Assembly (NCBI GenBank): GCA_012934845.2
Contig: WNNJ02002556.1
Coordinates: forward strand, 1 to 64,000
Direction: 5' to 3'
Length of the DNA stretch: 64,000 bases
From: Pomphorhynchus laevis
Lineage: Eukaryota; Acanthocephala; Palaeacanthocephala; Echinorhynchida; Pomphorhynchidae
The notes beneath the pieces were generated by a model. That model worked only from the letters and a program-made list of their open reading frames with translations. It was not told where the DNA came from and ran no database searches. Shown here one piece after another: positions 54,411 through 64,000 of the stretch. Position 1 is the first letter of the stretch; the number at the start of each line of letters is the position of its first letter. The translations under genes were made by a program, and so were the position numbers.

Positions 54411-54578
54411 TGTAATTAAGAGTATCATTTTATTGTAATTCTGATTATGATAGCAGGAGCTCTCGAAATATTGAATATTGTAAGTTGTCAAATAATTTTT
54501 TCCTGTAAAACTATATAAGATTAAGAGTATTAATAGAATTAAGTAATTCGCACGAGAAACCATCACATCCTGGTTCAA

Positions 54579-54755
54579 GTTTATAATGTTCCCAGTCTAC
54601 ATATGGCATATTCACTCCGATATATCACAACCTAATTCAGGTTTATAATGTTCCCAGTCTACATATGGCATATTCACTCCGATATATCACAACCTAATTC
54701 AGGTTTATAATGTTCCCAGTCTACATATGGCATATTCACTCCGATATATCTGATC
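54579..54755. repeat. 62-bp tandem repeat, 3 copies
   Basis: Unit GTTTATAATGTTCCCAGTCT onward to CACAACCTAATTCAG, three copies nearly identical, directly at the 3' end of the CR1-like LINE that reads on the minus strand. Such short terminal repeats are the usual 3' end form of CR1-group elements, though units are normally only a few bases long. Confidence 0.85.
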
Positions 54756-55640
54756 ACGAGATTATTATTCCAATATATACCAAAGCCAAAAGGCTATTCA
54801 GGCAGAGTCCAAAAAAGCAAATGGTCAGTCAACGTAGCTAATTAGGGTATTCCAGTGGTAGTGTTGAATGGCGGCATTGTTCACGTATCCATTTGTAGCA
54901 TCGTGATTTAAACGTTCTCAAACTGGGGGCTGCAACGACTTTCTCAGGCAACGAATTCCACATGTTAATTCCTCTCCTCGAGAGTCTATACACTTTTGGT
55001 AATCTGCCAAATCCAAATTTATACAAGACTATGCTATGTCCTCGCAACTGATCTACCCGCCTAGTGATTACATCGGTGGGGTAACCTACCACATCATTCG
55101 ACATATGCCAATAGACATAGCATTTCCAAGGATATGAACCTCTCACGTACCGACAACATCCCAATACGACTTAGACGTACATAATAGTCAATACCACTTA
55201 AGCCAATACAGAGCCTCGATCCGCGCCTAAGAATAGACTCCAGGTCTAATAGTTCTTGCTTAGTGACGGGGAAACAAACCTGATTGCAATACTCCAAGTG
55301 TGGCCTGACGATGGAGATGAATAACCTCTTGAACATGTGACAGCTTAACCTGAGGAATGCATTTTTAATACAATATAACGCCCTAGTAGCTTTACCTAGA
55401 AAGAAGTCGGTGTTCAACTTTGTTTTCAAGGATCTATGAACAATAATCCCTAAATCCTTATGATGAGACACTTCCTTTAAGACCATATCTCCAATAAAGT
55501 ACCTTAGAGTTTCAATAGGGCGACCTAGTTGCATGAGGACACATTTATCAACATTCAACCGTAGTCCGGTAGAATCGCACCACTTGATCAGGGAGTTTAG
55601 ATTGAAATAGCTAATTATTCTTCTTATCGTGTCGATAGGA
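54756..55640 (-). mobile_element. LINE family C (CR1-like), 3' half of reverse transcriptase
   Basis: Two overlapping minus frames (55,094-55,558 and 54,838-55,164) encode the post-catalytic RT text: N-V-D-K-C-V-L-M, H-H-K-D-L-G-I-I-V, I-V-R-P-H-L-E-Y-C-N-Q-V, L-R-G-H-S and the tail N-M-W-N-S-L-P-E-K-V-V. The last is the usual C-terminal block of CR1/Jockey elements. One frame change separates the two parts. 5'-truncated just before the catalytic box. The 3' end carries the 62-bp tandem repeat. Confidence 0.8.
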
Positions 55641-58195
55641 CCGGAAAGAGAGGAGGTGGGGTAATTTTATATTTACATAATAGTGTAGCGTTTATGACCT
55701 TAAGTGCCAAGTCTGAAGGTGGTACAGAAACACTATGGGGCGATATATTACTGTTCGGTCATGTGTTAGTTACTATTGGTCTTATATATCGTAGTCCAAT
55801 AATGGAGGTTTGTTCCATAGTTGATACATTATTAAAGTTTGGATCCCGTAGTAATGTGGTAGTAGTGGGCGATCTAAATATGCCTTCTATAGACTGGACT
55901 AACTACATATGCTTAGATAACAATAATTATTCATCAGCATTCCTTGATACTATCAATTTTCTTAATCTAACGCAACATGTCTCAATGTTTACTCGTTCCT
56001 CTGGAGACCATCAATCTTTGCTTGATATTTGTCTTACTTCCGATAAATATTTGGTCACTGGTATAACATATTTGGATCCCTTAGGCAGCTCTGATCATTA
56101 TGTTATTCGCTTTAATACAACCTTATCCAATATATTGTCACAACCTGAGTCTTCATGTATGCCAGTACAATGTTTCAAAACCAATTTCAGTTAAGTACGT
56201 CAATCCGTCCATTGATTTTTGGAGTTGAATCATCTTGGCAACAATTTGAAACTCTAATGATATCGCTCCTTCTACGTTTCTCACCTCGTAAGGTAGCAAC
56301 TGCCCGTGCACGCACAAATCCTTGGTTTGATAAGGAGCTTCAGGAGACATTGAGATCCAAGCAACATAAATTCGTAAGGTATATGAATGGAGAAACTGAT
56401 TATAGGTCATTTAAAAAGTGTCGGAATCATTTGACATATCTCATGAAACTTAAAAAGCGGCAATTTGAACAAGTACTGGTAGGAAAGTAAGCCAACAATC
56501 CTAACATATTATTTAAATATGCAAATTTTAAAAGTAATGTTCGACCTTCTAGCTCTATCATTGGAAACAATGGACGCATTCTAGTAGATCATTTCGATAT
56601 TGCTACTGCATTTGGTCGTAAATTTCTTGTATCAGCTACTACTTCTCTTCGTATAGAAATTACTCGTATTAATCCGTCAATTTTTGATATTCTTCACTTG
56701 TTCACAGTTCAAGATGTTATGAAAGAGTTAAGACGACTGAAACCGTCGGGGTCCATTTGCCCAGATTTACTTCTCTCAATATATCTAAAGAATCTTCATG
56801 ATATCATTGCTGCGCCTTTATATAAGATATTTATATAATCATTATATTACGGTATAGTCCCGAATGCATGGAAACGCTCTATCATTAAGCCGATTTATAA
56901 GAAAGGTGATCGATCATGTGTAGATAACTACCGACCGGTTAGTTTAACTTCTGTATCGTGTCGTGTATTAAGAGGTTACTTTATCGGATAATCAGTAACT
57001 ACCTAGAATCATACAGGTTACTTTCTACTAATCAGCACGGATTCCGTAAAAACTGTTCCACAGTAACCAACCTTTTATTGACACAGGAAAGTTGGGGTTC
57101 CATAGTGGATGAGGGGTATGCTGTAGATGTCATATTTTTTGACTTCTCCAAAGCGTTTGATCATGTACCCCATGATAAGTTGATTATGACGATGAGTGCA
57201 TTAAACATCAATCCAATTATCATTCGTTGGATATTCAACTTTCTTTCTGGTCGCACATACAAGGTCGTCTTTCACGGTAGCCTTTCCGAGCATTATCCAG
57301 TTAATGCCGGTGTCCCGCAAGGGTCTGTATTGGGTCCTCTGCTGTTTTGTATTTTCATCAACGATCTCCCCAGTGTAATAAGTTCGCATTCATTATTATT
57401 TGCAGACGATTTAAAAATTTGGAGAGCCATCAAGTCGGATTATGATCGTAACATTCTTCAATCAGATATTGACACGGTTCTTAAGTGGGTACGTTCTAAT
57501 GGTCTGCCTGTTAATGCCTCGAAGTGCACTTGCATGCACATTCGATCACGTAATATTGTTCCAGTGCCGATATATCATCTTGAGGATCGAGTGATTAAAT
57601 TGCTTTCGAGCTATAAAGATCTTGGCGTATGGATAACGGATGATTTCTTCACTCGCCGAAATACTGAGTACATTTGTTCGAAGGCCATGCGTATGATTGG
57701 TTTCCTTCGTCGATCATTCAGCTATGTGAGTCCACGTTCTTTTAGAGTTCTTGCAAACGCTTTTGTACTAAGCCATTTGTTATATGCTTCTCAATGTTCA
57801 TACCCTCGAACCAGAGATGAGATTACTCGACTTGAGAATGTGCTACGTAGGGTAACAAAATTAGTACATTCTTTGAGATAACTTCCTTACGAGGACCGTC
57901 CTAGGTCTTTAAATATGCAGTCGTTATGTGATATTCGTGACTCGCGGGATCTGTGTCTTGTATGGGAGGAATTTCACAATGAACACCATGTGTTGCGTGA
58001 GCTCTTCAACATTCGATCAACTCGAGCTTTGCGAGGTCACTCGTTTTATCTTAGTCGCCGACGAATAGTACATTCTAGGACGATTCAATTTGGACAACGA
58101 ATAATAAATTAATGGAATCGTTTAAGCGATTATATTGTAAATGCGGCAACTCGTGAGCTCTTTAAACGACATATTATTTTAAATTCTTGACTGAT
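55600..58195 (+). mobile_element. LINE family B, best-preserved copy (endonuclease to tail)
   Basis: Starts inside the endonuclease (R-G-G-G-V-I-L-Y-L-H, about 55,640), with V-V-G-D-L-N-M-P and L-G-S-S-D-H-Y-V-I later (frame 55,694-56,194). Linker text with N-P-W-F-D-K follows (56,155-56,490). Then the RT: Y-R-P-V-S-L (56,930), QHGFRKNCST, F-D-F-S-K-A-F-D-H-V-P, AGVPQGSVLGPLLFC, L-F-A-D-D-L-K-I-W (57,400) and the C-terminal domain (56,958-57,881). The tail frame runs 57,915-58,112 with A-L-R-G-H-S. Only a few frame changes and stops, so it is younger than the other B pieces. CR1/Jockey superfamily, clade not assigned. Confidence 0.85.
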
Positions 58196-58317
58196 TTGTT
58201 TTTGTTTTACTCTTTTTTATTTTGACTATCGATTTGCCAGCAACTCTGAGCTATGCTCGTATAGTTGTCTACATAATAATATTCAAATTGAATGGCGATT
58301 GGGTAGATATATAGTTC

Positions 58318-58620
58318 CTCATAAAGTTTCAACATCATCATATGATTTCGCTTCAAGTAATACCGCCACAATACTGTAATGTATGTAAAGTATTACTCCA
58401 CCACCTCTCCGACCGCAACGATCGTCACGATAGCATATGTAGTTGGACAATTTAATATCGCTATCAGTAACATCAGAATTTAGCAAAGACTCAGTTAACG
58501 CAACCAACAAAGGATTAGAGATACATACCCTTGATCTTAATTCATCGATCTTGTTTAGAAGACGCAAGTGTTAGAGTAAAGTAGCAAACAACGAAAATCA
58601 TTTTTATTCCTTTCAATATT
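58318..58620 (-). mobile_element. LINE family B-like, endonuclease start
   Basis: Minus frame 58,319-58,567 has V-A-L-T-E-S-L-L, the endonuclease catalytic-Glu region, and C-G-R-R-G-G-G-V-I-L-Y-I-H, which overlaps the first preserved text of the 55.6-kb copy. It is a short piece cut at its 3' side, 120 bp from the 3' end of that copy. Confidence 0.65.
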
Positions 58621-59029
58621 GACAATTCGCTGCAGTATACCATTGGTAGCAAACCACATCGGAGTGTTCTACTATATCATATGATGTACTTGTAAATCTA
58701 TTCGTAGTTACTGATGCTAGAGCTTGTAGATAAGCATTACAGCACATAGTGTAAATATTATTAACAAACAAAAACCAAATTGTCAATAAGTCTTTAAATA
58801 GGATCTTAAGGCACGTCTTGAAATTAAATCTTATTTTAATTTAGTAAAGCGTATTTTAATATTTACACTTCGATACATTGCAAAATTTCTAATATTATAT
58901 TAGAGCAAATTATTTAACTAATCAAACTTTTTTAAGAATTATTTAAAGCATTAATTATTATATCAGACAACAATACGAGATAGTCGCGTCACATTAAATA
59001 AAAAAAATTGATCAGCAATTTGTGTTCTG
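58621..59029. other. AT-rich spacer, nothing recognised
   Basis: No open frame, RNA gene or element recognised. Confidence 0.5.
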
Positions 59030-59560
59030 TAGTATTACAGAACATCCATTCCGCTCATAATGTTATGCTTGAATTTATCCAGCGATTCAGCTACAACTGT
59101 TCTCATGCTTAGCGCATTCAACAACTTCACAGTTCTGTGATTAAATTGTAGTGTCTTCATACGAACAATCAACTGACGCTCCAAAAAATGTCGACGTAAT
59201 GATCGGCCTGGGCGAACAGGAATAATGTCGGACAAACCATGATGAGGCATATGCAAAATCTTCCAAATCAAACACATATCGCAGAGGGTTTCGACTAGTC
59301 TTCAAATATCGCATATACAGAATCTTAAGTCTTTTTTGTAAGGCACTGAACGTATTGACCTAAAAAGCTTCGTAGCTCGACGTAAAACGCTCTCTAAACT
59401 TATAGATTCTCGATTTGTTAGTGGATATCCGTACGAGGTTGCATATAGTAAAGAACTAAGCACGTACGCGTTAATCAATGGTTTGAACATGTGTGAATCA
59501 AGAGATTTAAATGTCCTTCATAGAAATATCCACCATGGGATTCGCCTTAGAGCAGGCATA
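59030..59560 (-). mobile_element. LINE family B-like, C-terminal RT and tail
   Basis: Minus frames at 59,302-59,490 (N-A-Y-V-L-S-S-L-L-Y-A, L-E-S-V-L-R-R-A-T-K-L) and 59,035-59,277 (S-L-R-R-H-F, N-H-R-T-V-K-L-L-N) correspond to the last 170 residues of family B proteins. One frame change separates them. Confidence 0.7.
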
Positions 59561-59694
59561 CTCCGTATGACGTTTTGTCGAAAAGTGATTTGAAATCTAA
59601 ACTCCGAGGTCATTGAAATGATCCACGAGTTTAATATATTTACCTCCAATGACTATAATTAAATTAAAAATTACTTTTTGACAACAATAATTTT

Positions 59695-62335
59695 TTTAAA
59701 GTGGCAAATGCGTGCCAACTGCACCCTTACAAGTCCACTAACTAAAAAACACATCAATAGTCATACAGATAATTTTGTTAAATTGTTTAAATATGATCAG
59801 ACTCGGCGTTTGAAACACGGTATTGAGGTTGATTGGCCTATACGAATGGGCAGATGATTCCACGAGAGAGGAGTAGCCACAACGAAGGAATGGAAGCCTA
59901 AAGAGGTAGAGTAGTTTGGGACACGTAAAAGAATGGAATTACGGGAACCCAAAGAACAGAAAACATGACGAGAATTGTCGAGAAAAGGAAGGTTGATAAA
60001 TAAAGGGTTATGAAAACTTACGAAGCGGTAAGCAATAAGAAGACGAATTTGAACACGAAAAAAATGGTAGGCAAATCGAGTGAAGCAAGATGGCGAGATG
60101 TATGATCAAAACGACGAAGACGGAGGAGAATTCGGACGGATGCGTTGACGATGCGTTGTAGTGGAAGAAGAGTGGATTTAGGTGAGTTGGAAAATAGACT
60201 AAGAAAGTTATCAAGTCTTGAGAAACGGAGAGCAGATATGAGAATCATGCAAAAAAATAAATCGATCAATCTACGAATTTGACGGAGGTTGCGAATAATC
60301 AAGGTAGATAAGCGTACTTTATCTCTAACGAAAGGTATAAGTGAAAGTCGGTTGTCGAAATAGAAGCCTGAGAAAACGAGATTGTTAACGATAGGAAGAA
60401 TTGCAGAATTTAATATTACGGAGAAAGGTTCTAAGTTAAGGCGTCGAGAAAGGACGCACATTATTTTGGATTTATTAGGATTCAGTGAAAGACGAAGAGA
60501 AGAAATATGATTGAAAATTGAGGCAAGACAGTTTAAAGCAGAGAAACTAAGATCATGAATACGATAAGCAGGTGCGTGAACATAGATGATAATGCATCAG
60601 CATATTGCATAACATAAAAATTAAATGTATGATAAATAGAATAAAAATAACCGAGAAAAATAGAGAAAAGCAAAGGACCTAATACGGAGCCTTGTGAAAC
60701 ACTGGACGGGATAGAAGGATGGGAAAGAGAAGAGTTATATCAAACGCGAAAAGTACGGTTTGATAGATATGAAGAAAACCAAGTCACAGTGTGTAAAGAG
60801 ATGCAATAATCATGACGAAGACGATGGAGAAGAATCGAGTGATCGACGATGTCAAAAGCAGATGAGAGATCTAGAGAAACTATGACAATACATAATTTTT
60901 GATCGCGCGAGATGAGTAAGTCCTTATAAACTTCAAGAAAGGCAATTTCAGTAGAGTGATTAGAGCGAAAAGCAGCTTGGAAGGGAGGAAATAAGTTGGA
61001 GCAAAAGAGATATGTATTAAATTGCTTAAGAACGAGATGCTCAATGAGTTTAGTGAGGGTTGAAAGAAATGAGATAGGACGGTACGAAGATGTTAGTGAG
61101 GAGTAGAGAGATTGCTTTTTGATGAGAGGACGAACAGTGGTGCATTTCCAGATGGAAGGAAATGTACGGCTACGGATGGACGATTTGAACAATGTGGTTA
61201 GGAAGGGTGAGATAGAGGAGCAGATATTTTTAAGCAAGTGAGTGGGAATTGGGTCAGAAGGAGAGGTTTTATTAGGTAATGACAGCAGAACCAAAGAAAC
61301 TTCATCAGACGAAACGGGAAGAAGGTGGAATAGTTCTGGGAGGGAAGTATTTAAAGATAAGAGTGGGTACAAGGGGGCTATGGGTAGTAGGGAAAGTAAA
61401 TTAGATAGCTTAGTTTGTAGATAAGAAGAAAATTCATCAGGATTTATATTACAAGGAGTAGATGATCGTGAAAGAATTGAGTTTAAGATTTTCCAATAAG
61501 ATTTAGAGTTGGAAGATGACTCGAGTTGATTTCGCCAAAAGATAGTACGTTTAGTACGTATAAGAATGAGATGTGAACGGCGTTGAGAAAAGTAGGAATC
61601 ACGAAGATTTGGAGGGAGTGAGTTGGGAGAACGTTTAAGAAAGCGTTTATACACACGAGTGACGGAGTCGACGCTTAGAAAGACTACAGTCAGAATCGAA
61701 CCGTGGAGCATGGCGCAAGCGCTGAGAACGTCGGAGTCGACTGGGCAAAAGGCTATTGATGATAGACATAAGTTCAGAATCAAACAGAACGCAGAGATCA
61801 TCTGGATGGAGATAGTTAAGAGGAATTGAAAAGAGTGAAGAATTGAGTAAGGCTGTGCAGAGAATAGGGATATCGAGAAGTTCCAAGGGTCGACTTGGTG
61901 TAGATAAAGTTAAAGGCGGAGAAGGAAGATGGGGACGAGTAAGTGAAAGTGACAAGGAAATGATCGGACAAACCAGTATCAGTTATTGAGAAGGAGGTAT
62001 TGTCATTGAAGCATTTAGAAACAGCAATAATGTCGAGATCACCGCTGAGAATATGAGTTGGGCTTGTTGAAAGTAATTTATAGTTAAAATCAGAAAAAAG
62101 GTTAGTTAAAGTGATAGAGTCGGAGTCAGCCGGGGCGATCAAGACGAATGTTAAAGTCACCGAGAACAAAAGAAGTAGTATAAGACAATGAACAGTGAGA
62201 CATAAGATCTGCAAGGTCGTTAAATAAGGTACGTGAGGGGGCAACTGAACCTGGACGGTATACAATCACTGGTTCCAGAGGGAAAGTAGTTGATAATCTG
62301 CATATGACTAATTGGAACGAGGTGTAACGAATTTT
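59695..62335 (-). mobile_element. LINE family A, 5'-truncated copy
   Basis: The minus strand holds part of the endonuclease (F-V-L-G-D-F-N-I-R-L-D at about 62,130-62,160, S-D-H-F-L-V-T later), and a 353-codon frame (60,740-61,801). That frame covers the linker and first RT motifs, including Y-R-P-I-S-F-L and L-D-L-S-S-A-F-D-I-V-D-H-S-I-L-L. The C-terminal domain is at 60,018-60,461. The 3' end has the family stem remnant (GTGCC near 59,715). About six frame changes. It is truncated inside the endonuclease where Penelope text begins on the other strand. Confidence 0.8.
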
Positions 62336-62339
62336 AAAA

Positions 62340-62605
62340 AATAAACTAGTCTTCAGCATTTTACTTCTGATGTTGCACATGGCCTCAAAGTCAACAATGC
62401 AGTGGCAGGCAGATTTTATATGCTGCCAAAGACGCACAAGCAAACTCATCCTTGCTTGGGACGTCCGATCGTAAGCACCAAGGGCACGGCAACGGAAAAG
62501 CTAAGCCGATACGTTGACGCTTTATTAAAGCCACTTCTCAAGTTGGTACCAGCTCGCTTGTACAGTAGTTCAGATTTTCAGAGTAAGCTAAATGTAATCC
62601 GACTT
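62340..62605 (+). mobile_element. Penelope-like element, N-terminal RT fragment
   Basis: Plus-strand text (frame 62,402-62,707) reads A-G-R-F-Y-M-L-P-K-T-H-K and then G-R-P-I-V-S-T-K-G-T-A-T-E-K-L-S-R-Y-V-D, the first RT blocks of Penelope-group enzymes. It stops at the centre of a 71-bp palindrome, beyond which the frame is meaningless. Confidence 0.75.
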
Positions 62606-62641
62606 AAAGTCGGATTACATTTAGCTTACTCAGAAAATCTG
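62571..62641. repeat. 71-bp palindrome at a fold-back junction
   Basis: CAGATTTTCA ... ATCCGACTT faces its own complement with almost no loop and one mismatch. The left arm is Penelope coding sequence; the right arm is its copy in reverse. Unrelated LTR-type sequence follows. Confidence 0.8.
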
Positions 62642-63500
62642 CACCAAAGTTGTTCACCAAAATGTAAACCAGATAGCCTTTGGCTGCATTTTGTATTAGC
62701 AAAATAATTGACCCATCTTACAATTTGATATTTCTAAAGGTCTGACCAAACTCTTATCTGCAAATATGCATATTTTAAATCGATAATCCCCTGTTCTCTG
62801 CGCATTCTGAGCCAATCTCTCAAAGTTTCATCACAAACCGACACGTTAATGCCGTATGAAATTCGACATATTCGTTCAATTCTTGAAAGTTATTACCGGT
62901 CTGACCATATTTTTATGCTCTTGCATCACAGGCATGAGCGGAATAATTCCGCAAGTGACATATTCTAATCACCTTATTAAAATTCCTACTTTAATCCATC
63001 GGTATATCTGCTCGTTAAATTGACTTTCAACAATCTCAACTGAGCCGTTGTAAAAAGAAGTACTTTTAATCAATTTGCGCAGGTGTTGATTTCCACTTAC
63101 ATGCTACTTCACACTCCTTTACATCAAATCTGCTATAAAAATCTAAATCGTTAATAATCAGTAATTATCTGCCTTAGCTGTGTTAGAAATTTCATTCCCG
63201 TTCGCATTTACCATCTCTGTCATTGCGTTAGAAAAACAAACTTTATCATTACGAATCGTAACATCTTAAAGTTGTTCTATATAATCGATTTCAAGATTTA
63301 GATCAATCCCGCTTGATAGCTGAGAACTGACTATATCATTCACCACGATATTTTGTCATATGCTTATACTCGATTAATTATCAACTCTGTGCAATGAACC
63401 ATCCGTCCGTTAAAGGCGAAACAAGAATCTGCGAAGCCTCTATCGTCGATCGATGGTACGCTGCCCGTGTCGATAAGTGTACTCCTACTTCTACCCTCAA
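62642..63500 (-). mobile_element. fossil LTR-type pol fragment
   Basis: Minus-strand text at about 62,700-63,060 corresponds to the beginning of an LTR-element reverse transcriptase. It includes I-I-P-L-M-P-V, E-H-K-N-M-V-R-P-V-I, F-K-E-L-N-E-Y-V and later I-I-D-L-K-Y-A-Y-L-Q-I-R-V. It differs from the Gypsy copy at 42.7 kb. The subfamily was not fixed. It is broken in several places, old, and has no LTR in the window. Confidence 0.5.
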
Positions 63501-64000
63501 CTACAATTTATATTGTTGGAATTCGAGAAGTCATTGGGCGACGAGATATCCCTCGACATAATTATCTCATTTGGCGCAATTATAATCTCGTTTGGCGCAA
63601 TTATGTCGGGTTGCAATATGGTATAACCGCCTAACTTGCATATAGCGAATGTACCAATCCGTTTTGTTCGCCACACACATCTTGTAATTTCTAATTTCAA
63701 AATCGGTCATGCGACGTCTATGACGATGAACCAAGCTACTGAGCTTCCTTAAGTGCCAGAGCAGAAACACCACAAACTAAATGCTTCGACTAAATCTTGT
63801 TTTATGTACTCTTGTTTCGTTGTGTTGATATTCTTGGCGGATAGATCTTGTAAATATTTCAAGTCGTCTCCGATCAATCCCGAGTTGAAACATGACCACA
63901 TCTGCATTGAATTTTCATATTCCTCCTTTACGATTTTTTAAAAATACGTGTATTGACAGTCTACCGTTTTGTGGAGGTAAACACATTGCCATCTTCTGGG
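63501..64000. other. window end, nothing firmly recognised
   Basis: A short direct duplication (CATTTGGCGCAATTAT-like, about 63,568 and 63,590) is present. Small minus frames of up to 68 codons have no recognised family; they may continue the retroelement to the left. Confidence 0.4.

Noticed and set aside
1-64000. CRISPR arrays, bacterial operons, integrons or prophage.
   Set aside because: The window is intron-bearing animal DNA; the direct repeats found are retroelement or satellite units without spacers.

Overview
This is a very AT-rich animal nuclear window. It holds three spliced or spliceable host genes, all on the minus strand, in a dense bed of retroelement remains. Host genes have GT-AG introns: a few are tiny (45-46 nt) and most run from hundreds of bases to over 5 kb. 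No tRNA, rRNA, operon or other bacterial feature was seen. Reverse transcriptases of the Penelope, CR1/Jockey and Ty3/Gypsy types, together with metazoan-type NOG1, RAB3GAP1 and NDUFB3, point to an invertebrate. The phylum cannot be fixed from sequence alone; 3' splice acceptors sitting at the start codons suggest a lineage with spliced-leader trans-splicing.

Host genes. NOG1/GTPBP4 (nucleolar GTPase of 60S ribosome assembly) can be rebuilt as 14 exons over 22,550-36,944, giving 637 codons with every splice phase consistent. RAB3GAP1 (catalytic subunit of Rab3 GAP) follows it head to tail after 136 nt and runs in 13 exons over 4,391-22,413, 662 codons, shorter than the vertebrate protein. NDUFB3 (complex I subunit B12) lies at 46,754-47,059. 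One orphan exon-like piece is at about 53.8 kb.

Mobile DNA. At 0-4 kb there is a decayed LINE and a long inverted repeat. The introns of RAB3GAP1 and NOG1 (5-31 kb) carry several Penelope-like element (PLE) remnants, their terminal repeats with hammerhead-like folds, palindromic MITE-like units and local duplications. At 32.6-34.4 kb and again, inverted, at 40.2-41.3 kb are tandem arrays of an unusual 380-bp unit. Between them lie a LINE tail, two decayed Gypsy-type fragments and, at 39,939-39,986, a complete hammerhead ribozyme consensus. From 41.5 kb the window becomes GC-richer: a truncated LINE (family A) abuts a nearly whole short-LTR Gypsy element (42.7-46.6 kb). After NDUFB3 come PLE pieces, a near-full-length family A LINE inserted into a family B LINE (48.96-53.47 kb), PLE ends, a CR1-like tail with a 3 x 62-bp terminal repeat, three further family B pieces, another family A copy (59.7-62.3 kb), a PLE piece and an LTR-type pol fossil.

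The parts most worth following up are the hammerhead ribozyme, the 380-bp arrays with a permuted hammerhead-like core, the PLE termini with recurrent hammerhead-like stems inside host introns, and the evidence for trans-splicing of all three host genes.
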